A stretch of 64,000 nt of DNA, taken from the NCBI GenBank assembly GCA_902782225.1, contig CACZMF010000001.1, positions 1-64,000 on the forward strand, in the 5' to 3' direction. Shown here one piece after another: positions 27,963 through 35,892 of the stretch (position 1 is the first letter of the stretch; the number at the start of each line of letters is the position of its first letter). The notes under the pieces are model-generated. The model was given only the letters and a program-made list of their open reading frames with translations. It was not told the DNA's origin and ran no database searches. The position numbers were made by a program, and so were the translations under genes. This stretch comes from an uncultured Bacteroidia bacterium (GTDB lineage Bacteria > Bacteroidota > Bacteroidia > Bacteroidales > UBA932).

Positions 27963-28364
27963 ATGAAAAAGTCTTTATTTATCCTCCTTCTGGCGGTCCT
28001 TGCTTTTGGCGCCACCAGTTGCTCCTCTTCCATTAAGTCCATGAAGGAGCCCCTCTCTTACATCGAGCTCAACTCCCACGACTACACCCTCTCCGACATC
28101 AAGACCGGTGAGGCAACCGTCGTCCGCGTACTTGGTATCGACTGGGAACGTCTGTTCAACGTCAAGGCCGGTTTCGTCACCGCCCCCATCATCGGTATCC
28201 CCGTGAGCAACAGCCAGATGTATGCTGTCTATGACCTTCTTGAGAAGAATCCCGGATATGATTTCGTGATGTATCCCCAGGTCCTCGACCACACCACCGG
28301 ATTCCCTGGAATCTACACCAAGACCGAAATCAAGGTTACTGCCCGCCTGGGCAAGCTCAAATAA
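27963..28364 (+). CDS. Small lipoprotein of unknown function
   Basis: A 133-residue lipoprotein with lipobox ATSC (cysteine at 20). The mature part is short and globular, with a conserved-looking PLSYIELNSHDYTLSD stretch. I do not recognise a characterised domain. It is monocistronic between its own promoter and a strong bidirectional terminator. It probably sits in the outer or inner membrane facing the periplasm. Confidence 0.8.
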   Translation: MKKSLFILLLAVLAFGATSCSSSIKSMKEPLSYIELNSHDYTLSDIKTGEATVVRVLGIDWERLFNVKAGFVTAPIIGIPVSNSQMYAVYDLLEKNPGYDFVMYPQVLDHTTGFPGIYTKTEIKVTARLGKLK

Positions 28365-28387
28365 GAGCATCCAAGTTTCAGATAAAA

Positions 28388-28417
28388 ATACCCCGGCCTT
28401 TCGAAAGGCCGGGGTAT
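28388..28417. terminator. Perfect 30-base palindromic bidirectional terminator
   Basis: Both arms (ATACCCCGGCCTTT and its complement) pair perfectly around CG-type centre; T-rich sequence follows on the plus side and A-rich sequence precedes it. It separates the small lipoprotein from the converging deoC. Confidence 0.85.
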
Positions 28418-28439
28418 CTTTTTCTATGCTGCTTCTCTG

Positions 28440-29330
28440 CTAGAAGTAGCTCACGGTCTTCTGTTCGATGGCGCTCATAAGGCTGTTGCCCAGACGGCTC
28501 ACGCCGAAACGGAAGCGCTCCCTGCAGAGCCAGTCGCGGCCGAGGATATTAGACACGATGCAGTAGTAGCAGAGGGCGTCTTTGGCGGTGGAGATGCCGC
28601 CGGCAGCCTTGAAGCCGACCTTGCGGCCGCTGACCTCGTAGTAGCGGCGGATGGCTTCGCACATCACCCATGCGGCCACGGGAGTGGCGTTGACGTCCAC
28701 TTTGCCGGTGGAAGTCTTGATGAAGTCGGCTCCTGCCTCCATGGCGAGGAATGATGCCTCGGCAATGTTCCTGGGAGTCACCAGCAGGCCGGTTTCAAGA
28801 ATCACCTTGAGCACGACGCGGCGTTCCAGGGCAGCCGCAGCCTTGTCGATGGCGTTCTTCATGGCCACGATTTCTTCGAAGGCACGGGCCTTGTCGCCGG
28901 CGAGGAACGCGTTGAGTGCCAGCACTATGTCGATTTCGTCGGCTCCGCCCTGCACGGCCAGTTCACATTCGCGCACCTTCACTTCGAGGAAGCTCTGGGC
29001 AGACGGGAAGCAGCTGGCGACGGTGGTCACGTGGACTTCCGGATCTGCCTTGGCGTCGCGCACTGTGGTGGCGAAGTTGGGGTAGACGCAGATGGATGCC
29101 GGGGCAGGGTAGTCGGGGAATGACTCCGGCAGTTTGTTGACCTTTTCCACGAGCTTGATGACCGAATCGTCGGTGTCTTTGGGGCTCAGGGTGGTCAGGT
29201 CCATTATAGAGAAGCACTGCTTCAGCACTTCCGGCGAGCAAAGGTTGTCGAGATTGTCGGCCACAGCTTTGATGCCGGCGGCAATCTTTTCTTCGTCGGG
29301 GGTGTACCCGTATTTATCCAAATAATCCAT
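28440..29330 (-). CDS. deoC: Deoxyribose-phosphate aldolase
   Basis: A 296-residue class I aldolase that splits 2-deoxyribose-5-phosphate into glyceraldehyde-3-phosphate and acetaldehyde. The Schiff-base lysine is K175 in LKVILETG, with the relay lysine in IKTSTGK (205-210) and the phosphate loop GFKAAGGI. It is the last gene of the ftsY-pheT-DUF4296-deoC operon, 13 bp after DUF4296. Confidence 0.95.
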   Translation of the reverse strand: MDYLDKYGYTPDEEKIAAGIKAVADNLDNLCSPEVLKQCFSIMDLTTLSPKDTDDSVIKLVEKVNKLPESFPDYPAPASICVYPNFATTVRDAKADPEVHVTTVASCFPSAQSFLEVKVRECELAVQGGADEIDIVLALNAFLAGDKARAFEEIVAMKNAIDKAAAALERRVVLKVILETGLLVTPRNIAEASFLAMEAGADFIKTSTGKVDVNATPVAAWVMCEAIRRYYEVSGRKVGFKAAGGISTAKDALCYYCIVSNILGRDWLCRERFRFGVSRLGNSLMSAIEQKTVSYF

Positions 29331-29343
29331 ATTGTGGTTTTTT

Positions 29344-29958
29344 TTAATGGTTGTTCTTTATCAGTTTCTTCCGTTTCGGGATTCCTCGTGAGATAATCTT
29401 CAGGCTGTCCCTGCGGAGGGAATCTACCCGGATGGAATCGCGGCGCAGCGAATCCAGGCGCAGGGAATCCCGGATCAGGGAATCCCGACGCACGGAATCG
29501 GCGAAGGCCTGCTTGAGTGAATCCTTGTAGGCGGAGCGCCAGATGATGGTATCTGCCTTGAAGTTCTTTACCGAGTAGCCCTTGATCGATGCGTTGAAAT
29601 CCCTGATTCTCTCCTGCTCCTCTATCCTTCGGCGGTAGATGTCGCGCTTGTCCCGGAGTTTGTTGGCGGCGTCGCGGAACACCTTGGAGAACTTTTCCGG
29701 GTCCTCGAGGTAGTGGCGCACGCTTGCGTCGTAGTCTTCGAAACTGTAGCCGTAGCGCTTGAAGATGGGGTCGTAGAACAGCGTCGTGTCCGCCCTTGAG
29801 CGCTCGGTCTTATGGTCGTTGAGCCACTGGTCGGCAAGGAACATTTCAGCGTAGATGTCCGTCAGTACCCTTCTGGGTATGATGCGCGGCCGCCCTGCGC
29901 ACGAAGCGAAGAGGCCCGCAAGCACCAGAAGGAGCAATATGTGACGGAAGCTGCGCAT
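29344..29958 (-). CDS. DUF4296 lipoprotein with a Ser/Arg/Asp-repeat tail
   Basis: A 204-residue lipoprotein (lipobox FASC, cysteine at 20). The DUF4296 domain covers about 25-120 (IPRRVLTDIYAEMFLADQW). The C-terminal part carries six or more copies of a five-residue unit of the form (R/L)(R/V)DS(L/I) between about 153 and 190, probably a charged coiled or disordered tail. Function unknown. It overlaps the pheT stop by one base (TAATG). Confidence 0.85.
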   Translation of the reverse strand: MRSFRHILLLLVLAGLFASCAGRPRIIPRRVLTDIYAEMFLADQWLNDHKTERSRADTTLFYDPIFKRYGYSFEDYDASVRHYLEDPEKFSKVFRDAANKLRDKRDIYRRRIEEQERIRDFNASIKGYSVKNFKADTIIWRSAYKDSLKQAFADSVRRDSLIRDSLRLDSLRRDSIRVDSLRRDSLKIISRGIPKRKKLIKNNH

Positions 29959-32432
29959 TATCTGAGTTCGGCCCCGAAATCGCTGCGGAACATCTGCAGG
30001 AGCCTGTCCATCAGGCGTTCGGTATCCTGGTCGGTGAGTGTCTTCTCATCGTCGCGTATCACGAAGCTGAGGGCGTACTGCTTCTTGCCGGCGGGTATCT
30101 TGTCGCCGCGGTAGACGTCGAACAGGCCCACCTGGCGGAGCAGTTTGCGGGCCTGCTTGAATGCGGCGGCGCGCAGGTCTGCATAGCTGACGTTTTCGTC
30201 CAGCAGCAGGGCAAGGTCGCGGCGCACTTCGGGGAACTTGGGCATTTCCTTGAAGGCAACCTTGTCGCGCTTGACTATCTCGAGCAGGGCCGGCCAGCTG
30301 ATTTCGGCGGCGACCACCTGCTGCTTGATGCCGAAGGTGCGGCAGAGGGCCGGATTGACGATGCCCATGGTCAGCAGGGTCTGGTTCTTGCCCGGAAGCT
30401 TGCAGCATACGCCGTCGGAGAAGATGTCCGAGGGAGCGGCCTCTGCCTGGAGCTGGTAGAGGTCGGCGCCGTAGCGCTTGAGCAGCAGCTCCACGTAACC
30501 CTTGAGCTGGAAGTAGTCGCTCTTTGCAGGAGCGGCCTTCCAGGATTTCTCCGGAGTGCCGGACAGGGCGAGGCAGAAGCAGCCGTGTTCCTCATAGGAA
30601 GAGAGCTGCGTCGGGTCGGCATCCGGGGTCCTGCGGTACACGTTGCCGTATTCGAAGGTCTTCAGGGAATAGACCTGGCGGTTCACGTTGTAGGCCACCA
30701 CCTCGAGCGCGCCGGGAATGAGGCTCTGGCGCATCACGTTGAGGTCCTGGCTGAGGGGATTGACTATCTCCACGCACGCCGCGGCAGGGAAGGAGCTCAG
30801 GCGGGAGTAGTAGTCCTTCTTTGTCAGGGAATTGTTCATTATTTCGGTGAACCCGTTGGCTGCCAGGAAGTTGGATATGCTGTTGCGCACGGCTTCCGGG
30901 TCGGGGACAGGGGAGGGGGCCACCGACATCTTCATGTGGTGCGGCAGGTCGATGTTGTTGTAGCCGTAGATGCGGAGGATTTCTTCCACCACGTCGCACT
31001 CGCGGCTGACGTCCACCATGTAGGAGGGTGCGAGCACCACGGCGCGGTTGCCGCTGCGCTCCACGAATTCGTAGCGCAGGGCTTCGAGGATGCAGAGCAT
31101 GGAGCCGTCGTCGATGTCCTTGCCCACGAAGCGGCGGATACGGTCGAAATCGAGTTTGATGCGCTTGCGGGCGGGCATTTCCGGGCAGCACTGCTGTATG
31201 CTTCCGACCACGGTGCCGCCTGCGCATTCGCGTATGAGCTGCACGGCACGCTTCAGGGAATACAGGGGCATTCCGGGGTCGCATCCGCGCTCATAGCGGA
31301 AGGAGGCGTCGGTCTGGAGACCCTGGCTCTTGGACGTCCTGCGTATGGACGAAGGGTCGAAGTAGGCGCTTTCGATGAACACGTCTACAGTTTCCGCGGT
31401 CACGCCGCTGTCTTCGCCGCCGAACACGCCTGCGATGCACATGGGGCCCACTGTGTCGGCTATGACCATGTCGCTAGAGTGCAGCTTGCGTTCCACTCCG
31501 TCGAGGGTGCGGATAATCTCGCCTTCGGAGGCGCGCCGCACTATGACACGGCCTCCGCGGATCTTGCCGGCGTCGAAGGTGTGGAGGGGCTGTCCGAGCT
31601 CGAAGAGTATGTAGTTGGAAATGTCCACGATGTTGTTGATGGGATGGCTGCCTATGCTCAGGAGGCGCTTCTGGAGCCATTCGGGCGAAGGGCCGACCTT
31701 GATGCCGCGCATGGTCACTCCGGTGTAGCGGGGGGCGCCGTCAGGGGCGGATACTTCGACGGGAATGCCGGGGGATGCCGGGTCGTCGACGAGGCCGCCC
31801 AGGTCGGGGTCGTTGCCGGGCAGGCACTCGGGGAGCGGGGCTGCAAGCTCGCAGGGTATGCCGTTGAACCTGCACCAGGCGTAGAGGTCGCGCGCCACAC
31901 CCCAGTGGGAGGCAGCGTCCACGCGGTTGGCCGTGATTTCATATTCGATCACGGCTTCGGTCTTGAGGTGCAGGAACTCTTTGGCGGGAGTCCCGACCAC
32001 GGCATCTTCCGGGAGCACCATGATGCCCTCGTGGGAGGAGCCGATGCCGAGTTCGTCTTCGGCGCAGATCATGCCGAAGGATTCGACTCCGCGTATCTTG
32101 GATTTCTTGATCTTGAAGTCTCCGGGGAGCACGGTGCCTATGCGGGCAAACAGGACCTTCTGGCCGGCCGCCACGTTGGGAGCGCCGCAGACCACCGTCA
32201 GGGGCTCGGGAGTGCCGTCGTCCACTTTTGTGATGTGGAGGTGGTCGCTGTCGGGATGGGGCTCGCATTCAAGCACTTTCGCCACCACCACGCCGGCGAG
32301 TCCGCCGGGTATCTCTTCGCTTTCCTCGACTCCGTCCACTTCTATGCCGATGGAGGTCATCGCCTCCGCCACCTGGGCGGGAGAGAGCTCACACTTCAGG
32401 TAATCCTTCAACCAACTGTAACTGAGTTTCAT
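29958..32432 (-). CDS. pheT: Phenylalanine-tRNA ligase beta subunit
   Basis: An 824-residue beta subunit. Domains in order: B1, EMAP-type tRNA-binding domain (about 40-150), B3/B4 editing domain (about 210-390), B5 domain, B6/B7 catalytic-like core, and the C-terminal ferredoxin-fold anticodon domain (about 730-824, FPEVRRDLALLLDENVSYADL). The alpha subunit gene pheS is not adjacent. Its ATG overlaps the ftsY stop (ATGA). Confidence 0.96.
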   Translation of the reverse strand: MKLSYSWLKDYLKCELSPAQVAEAMTSIGIEVDGVEESEEIPGGLAGVVVAKVLECEPHPDSDHLHITKVDDGTPEPLTVVCGAPNVAAGQKVLFARIGTVLPGDFKIKKSKIRGVESFGMICAEDELGIGSSHEGIMVLPEDAVVGTPAKEFLHLKTEAVIEYEITANRVDAASHWGVARDLYAWCRFNGIPCELAAPLPECLPGNDPDLGGLVDDPASPGIPVEVSAPDGAPRYTGVTMRGIKVGPSPEWLQKRLLSIGSHPINNIVDISNYILFELGQPLHTFDAGKIRGGRVIVRRASEGEIIRTLDGVERKLHSSDMVIADTVGPMCIAGVFGGEDSGVTAETVDVFIESAYFDPSSIRRTSKSQGLQTDASFRYERGCDPGMPLYSLKRAVQLIRECAGGTVVGSIQQCCPEMPARKRIKLDFDRIRRFVGKDIDDGSMLCILEALRYEFVERSGNRAVVLAPSYMVDVSRECDVVEEILRIYGYNNIDLPHHMKMSVAPSPVPDPEAVRNSISNFLAANGFTEIMNNSLTKKDYYSRLSSFPAAACVEIVNPLSQDLNVMRQSLIPGALEVVAYNVNRQVYSLKTFEYGNVYRRTPDADPTQLSSYEEHGCFCLALSGTPEKSWKAAPAKSDYFQLKGYVELLLKRYGADLYQLQAEAAPSDIFSDGVCCKLPGKNQTLLTMGIVNPALCRTFGIKQQVVAAEISWPALLEIVKRDKVAFKEMPKFPEVRRDLALLLDENVSYADLRAAAFKQARKLLRQVGLFDVYRGDKIPAGKKQYALSFVIRDDEKTLTDQDTERLMDRLLQMFRSDFGAELR

Positions 32433-33307
32433 ATATCTTCCGGTTTAAAAAGGGCCTCGACAAATGACTGCTTGTCGAAAGGCCGTATGTCTTCTATCTT
32501 TTCTCCCACGCCAATGAAGCGCACGGGTATGCCGAAACGGTCGGATACGCCCACCACCACGCCGCCTTTGGCTGTGCCGTCGAGCTTTGTGACCACCAGG
32601 CCGGTGATGTCGGTGGCGCGTGCGAACTCCTTGGCCTGCGCGAAGGCGTTCTGTCCGGTGCTGGCGTCCAGCACGAGCAGCACCTCCGACGGGGCCTCGG
32701 GCAGCACCTTGCGCACGGAATTGCGTATCTTGGTGAGCTCGTTCATCAGGTCGACGCGGTTGTGGAGGCGGCCGGCGGTGTCGATGAGCACTATGTCCGA
32801 GCCGCGGGCTACGGCGGCCTTGACGGTGTCGTAGGCCACGGCTGCCGGATCGGAACCCATCTGCTGCTTGACTATCTCCACCCCGGCGCGTTCCGCCCAG
32901 ATCTCGATCTGGTCCACGGCGGCGGCCCTGAAGGTGTCGGCGGCTCCGAGCAGCACCTTTTTGCCCTGGCCCTTCCAGTACCTGGCCAGCTTCCCGATGG
33001 TCGTGGTCTTGCCCACGCCGTTGACTCCGACCACCAGTATCACATAAGGTTTCGTGCTGGTCTCCAGGGGTTTGGTGTCGGGGATCAGGGCGGCTATCTC
33101 TTCGCGGAGCATTCCGCGCAGCTCGTCCTGGCTCATATATTTGTCGCGGTCCACGCGCTCTTCGAGATTGTCGATGATCTTGAGCGTGGTGTCCACGCCC
33201 ATGTCGGACTCGATGAGAGCTTCCTCGATGGCGTCGAGGGTGTCGTCATCGACTCTCGACTTACCGGCAATGGCCCTGCCTATCTTCTGAAAAAAACTGA
33301 ATGCCAT
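32429..33307 (-). CDS. ftsY: Signal recognition particle receptor FtsY
   Basis: The SRP receptor GTPase that delivers ribosomes to the SecYEG translocon. From ATG 33307 it has 292 residues: a short N domain and a G domain with P-loop GVNGVGKTT (94-102), DTAGR and [10 protein letters not shown]. The acidic A domain seen in E. coli is absent, as in many Bacteroidetes. An upstream ATG at 33316 lies inside the promoter element and is unlikely. First gene of the operon. Confidence 0.96.
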   Translation of the reverse strand: MAFSFFQKIGRAIAGKSRVDDDTLDAIEEALIESDMGVDTTLKIIDNLEERVDRDKYMSQDELRGMLREEIAALIPDTKPLETSTKPYVILVVGVNGVGKTTTIGKLARYWKGQGKKVLLGAADTFRAAAVDQIEIWAERAGVEIVKQQMGSDPAAVAYDTVKAAVARGSDIVLIDTAGRLHNRVDLMNELTKIRNSVRKVLPEAPSEVLLVLDASTGQNAFAQAKEFARATDITGLVVTKLDGTAKGGVVVGVSDRFGIPVRFIGVGEKIEDIRPFDKQSFVEALFKPEDI

Positions 33308-33313
33308 AATTCG

Positions 33314-33321
33314 CAAATATA
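33314..33321 (-). promoter_or_regulatory. -7 promoter element for ftsY-pheT-DUF4296-deoC
   Basis: Minus strand TATATTTG, full consensus, ending 7 bases before the ftsY ATG, so the leader would be only a few bases. Confidence 0.55.
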
Positions 33322-33379
33322 CGAAATTATATTCAAAAGTCTCAGAATTATATTATCTTCGCGCCGTTAAACCGCAACA

Positions 33380-34531
33380 ATGGCACAAAACAGAAAATTC
33401 CATATCAGAAGGTCCACCATAGAAGCCGTAGTGTTCCTTGTCTTCCTGGTCGCCATTTTCGTTCCGCTCGGCGTCAAGATGGGCGGGAGCAACCTGATAA
33501 ATACGATTATGAACACGGCCCACAGCCTGCTGCTCAACACCGTGTTCTATCTTATGGGCATCACCGTGCTGACCGGAGCGCTCTCTAAGCTGTTTTCCGA
33601 ATTCGGGGTGGTGAGCACGCTGGAGCGTTTCCTGCGTCCCCTGATGAAGCCGCTCTACAACCTGCCCGGCGTGGCCGCCCTCGGCGCGCTTATGACCTTT
33701 CTGTCTGATAATCCGGCAATTATCGCTTTCGCAAAGGATAAGGAGTTCTCGTCATACTTCAAGAAGTACCAGCTGCTTTCGCTGACCAATTTCGGCACCG
33801 CCTTCGGCATGGGCTTCGTGGTGCTCGTGACGATGGCGAGCCTCGGCTATCTCGGCGGGGCGCTCGTGGGCTTTGCGGGAGCCGTCTGCGGTTCGATCAT
33901 CTCCACCCGCATCATGCAGCGCAGCTGCCTGAAGGCCTTCCCGGAGCTTGAGGCGCCGGTTGCCGAAAAGGGCACGCGCACCGTGATTGAGGAAAAGAGC
34001 GATGAGCAGAAGAAGGACAGCGTGTTCATGCGTTTCCTGAATGCCGTGCTCGACGGCGGCAAGAACGGAGTCGAACTGGGCCTTGCCATCATTCCCGGCG
34101 TGCTGATCATCACCACCATGGTGATTCTTATCACCTTCGGGGCTGGCGCCGAGGGCTACACAGGCGCCGCCAACCAGGGCGTGCCTATCCTCCCGTGGCT
34201 TGCGGAGAAGATCCACTGGGTGTTCGAGTGGCTGTTCGGCTTCACCGATATGCGGCTTATCGCGTTCCCTATGACCGCGCTCGGAGCCGTGGGTGCGTCG
34301 CTGGGCCTGCTGCCGACCTTCAATGAGGCCGGCATCCTGGACGGCAACGCCATAGCCGTGTTCACCGCAATAGGCATGTGCTGGAGCGGATTCCTCTCCA
34401 CCCACACTGCCATGCTGGACACCCTGGGCTACCGCAAGGCCATCTCCAAGGCCCTCGGCGCCCACACCATCGCCGGCCTCTGCGCCGGCATCATCGCCCA
34501 CTTCCTGTATCTGGGAATCTCGCTGCTGTAA
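33380..34531 (+). CDS. Nucleoside-recognition (Gate) domain membrane protein
   Basis: A 383-residue polytopic membrane protein with about eight to nine hydrophobic segments and two Gate-like halves related to spore maturation proteins A/B and nucleoside-recognition proteins. A charged cytoplasmic loop (about 190-215) separates the halves. Such proteins are thought to be transporters; the substrate is unknown. A weak TATCTTCG promoter element lies at 33354-33361. Neighbours give no functional clue. Confidence 0.78.
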   Translation: MAQNRKFHIRRSTIEAVVFLVFLVAIFVPLGVKMGGSNLINTIMNTAHSLLLNTVFYLMGITVLTGALSKLFSEFGVVSTLERFLRPLMKPLYNLPGVAALGALMTFLSDNPAIIAFAKDKEFSSYFKKYQLLSLTNFGTAFGMGFVVLVTMASLGYLGGALVGFAGAVCGSIISTRIMQRSCLKAFPELEAPVAEKGTRTVIEEKSDEQKKDSVFMRFLNAVLDGGKNGVELGLAIIPGVLIITTMVILITFGAGAEGYTGAANQGVPILPWLAEKIHWVFEWLFGFTDMRLIAFPMTALGAVGASLGLLPTFNEAGILDGNAIAVFTAIGMCWSGFLSTHTAMLDTLGYRKAISKALGAHTIAGLCAGIIAHFLYLGISLL

Positions 34532-34550
34532 GGGGCGGAACCTGCCGTTT

Positions 34551-34952
34551 TTAGAGGTTAACCATCAATAATTCACGGGCAACTCGGTGAAGGCCTGATT
34601 CAATTCGCTTTGCTTGTGTGGTGGAAATATACGTATCGCCTCGCTTGTAGTGCCGCATAAGGCTGGGGGACAGGCCGATACTCTCTGCGAATCTGCTTAC
34701 GTTCAGGAATCTGAAGGCATCAAATAGTGCAGAAATGTCATAAGTATACTCAAACTCCGGATCCTTCAATTCTTCTGGAATCTCTTGCCCAATTTGAGTA
34801 TAAGTTTCCAGCACCTCATTAAAAGAATTCATTAAGTCTGCCTTGGCTTCTTCTACTGTTTTTCCTTCCCCGAGAATGGTAGACTTTGTGCTTGCTGTAA
34901 AAGCTCCAAACCCATTCTTGTCTTTCTCTATAACTACAGTTATCTTATTCAT
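34551..34952 (-). CDS. hicB: HicB-type antitoxin with C-terminal helix-turn-helix
   Basis: A 133-residue antitoxin: N-terminal HicB partial RNase H-like fold (ITVVIEKDKNGFGAFTAS...GEGKTVEEAKADL) and a C-terminal DNA-binding domain (SRFAESIGLSPSLMRHYKRGDTYIS). It neutralises HicA and represses the operon. It follows hicA with an 8-bp overlap. Both genes are AT-rich against the flanking DNA, a sign of transfer. Confidence 0.92.
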   Translation of the reverse strand: MNKITVVIEKDKNGFGAFTASTKSTILGEGKTVEEAKADLMNSFNEVLETYTQIGQEIPEELKDPEFEYTYDISALFDAFRFLNVSRFAESIGLSPSLMRHYKRGDTYISTTQAKRIESGLHRVARELLMVNL

Positions 34953-35124
34953 TATTAATCTGTTTTAATAGCTTTATCATAATTCCTGGCCTTACTTCCC
35001 TTGACCTGTGCCTTTCTATCTCCAAGGCAATGCCATTCTTAATGTAAATATCGTGTTTGCTACCGTGCCTGACGAACTTCCAGCCATTTTTTATAGCCAT
35101 TTTTTCTAATTCTTTCCAAGTCAT
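34945..35124 (-). CDS. hicA: HicA-type mRNA interferase toxin
   Basis: A 59-residue toxin (MTWKELEKMAIKNGWKFVRHGSKHDIY) with the double-stranded RNA-binding-like fold. The catalytic histidine is in the HGSKHDIY segment (H20/H24; families usually have GGSHxxY). The basic IERHRSREV stretch is typical. It precedes hicB and overlaps it by 8 bp. The start ATG at 35124 lies about 10 bases after the predicted transcription start. Confidence 0.92.
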   Translation of the reverse strand: MTWKELEKMAIKNGWKFVRHGSKHDIYIKNGIALEIERHRSREVRPGIMIKLLKQINNE

Positions 35125-35139
35125 TTAAGTTTGGTTTTA

Positions 35140-35169
35140 CAAATATATCACAAATTCGTGATATATCAA
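35140..35169 (-). promoter_or_regulatory. hicAB promoter with embedded palindromic operator
   Basis: Minus strand TTG (35169-35167), exactly 19 bases, then TATATTTG (35147-35140): a full Bacteroidetes promoter. A 24-base palindrome at 35143-35166, ATATATCAC-N6-GTGATATAT with one mismatched pair, fills the spacer and runs into the -7 element. This is where the HicB repressor would block polymerase. A second -7 match (CAAAGATA on plus) is at 35167-35174. Confidence 0.75.
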
Positions 35170-35183
35170 AGATAATGTGAAAC

Positions 35184-35217
35184 AAAAAAAGAGTGGCTGC
35201 TGATTTAGCAACCACTC
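35184..35217 (-). terminator. Terminator of tRNA-Leu
   Basis: Stem GAGTGG(C/T)TGCT with a 5-base loop, followed on the minus strand by seven T, 4 bases after the tRNA end. Confidence 0.85.
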
Positions 35218-35220
35218 TCG

Positions 35221-35303
35221 TGCGCGGGATGAGACTCGAACTCACACAGGTTTTACCCCACTAGCTCCTGAAACTAGCGCGTCTACCATTTCGCCACCCG
35301 CGC
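35221..35303 (-). tRNA. tRNA-Leu (anticodon CAG)
   Basis: A class II tRNA. The acceptor stem GCGCGGG pairs with CCCGCGC, the discriminator is A (35221), the D-loop has GGTAGACGC, the anticodon loop is TTCAGGA giving CAG, the variable arm is long, and the T-arm reads GTTCGAGTC. CCA is not encoded. It has its own promoter and terminator and borders the hicAB module, a common landing site for mobile DNA. Confidence 0.95.
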
Positions 35304-35317
35304 TTCGGATTGGACTG

Positions 35318-35325
35318 CAAATATA
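35318..35325 (-). promoter_or_regulatory. -7 promoter element for tRNA-Leu
   Basis: Minus strand TATATTTG, full consensus, 14 bases before the tRNA 5' end. Confidence 0.55.
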
Positions 35326-35333
35326 CAACTTTT

Positions 35334-35882
35334 TTAGAAAATGTATGATATTGTCAGAAGAATATCGTTCGGCAGCACAAAAAATCTTTCTCCTCCGTCG
35401 ATGACCCTTCCGCATCTCAGGCATTCATAGGCGGTGTATTTGTCGTAACCGCCCCACAGCCCAATACCGATATCGAGGTTCAGGTGAGTGTTCAGCATAA
35501 AGGTGTAGCCTGCCGAGAGGCTTCCGCCGTAGCGGTCGCCCTCCGAGGCTGCGGGCGACTCGATGCCGCCCCTGTTGTACTCCTGCCACTTCAGCTTTCC
35601 GCCCATCCACCATCCGGAGTAGATGTGCCAGGGCCAGAAACGGGCGCCGGCTTCCAGGCTGCGCTGTTTGTCCGCCATTTCCTTTCCGCCCTCTCCCCAG
35701 CTGAAGGGGTTGTACTTGACCCCGGCGTTGAGGGTCCATTGCCTGGCAATTCCGCAGGACGCTTCCATATTCAACGTCCCAAAATCCAGATAGTCCAGCA
35801 CGTTTGTGGTCACGGAAAAGTTTTGTGCCCAGACTGTCGCGCACAGGAATAGTCCTGCGGTAGCCAACAAGAAGTTCTTCAT
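35334..35882 (-). CDS. DUF3575 outer-membrane protein
   Basis: A 182-residue protein with a signal peptide (ending VWAQ) and alternating hydrophobic strands ending in the aromatic TISYIF, as in small beta-barrels. DUF3575 proteins occur with fimbrial and surface genes in Bacteroidetes. Motifs seen: TTNVLDYLDFGTLNMEA and KYNPFSWG. It lies 10 bp after the lipoprotein gene and is probably co-transcribed. Confidence 0.83.
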   Translation of the reverse strand: MKNFLLATAGLFLCATVWAQNFSVTTNVLDYLDFGTLNMEASCGIARQWTLNAGVKYNPFSWGEGGKEMADKQRSLEAGARFWPWHIYSGWWMGGKLKWQEYNRGGIESPAASEGDRYGGSLSAGYTFMLNTHLNLDIGIGLWGGYDKYTAYECLRCGRVIDGGERFFVLPNDILLTISYIF

Positions 35883-35892
35883 ATTCTAAGTT

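Noticed and set aside
34551-35303. Integrated mobile element at tRNA-Leu
   Set aside because: The AT-rich hicAB pair lies next to the tRNA, but no integrase and no duplicated tRNA end could be found, so only module-level transfer is suggested.
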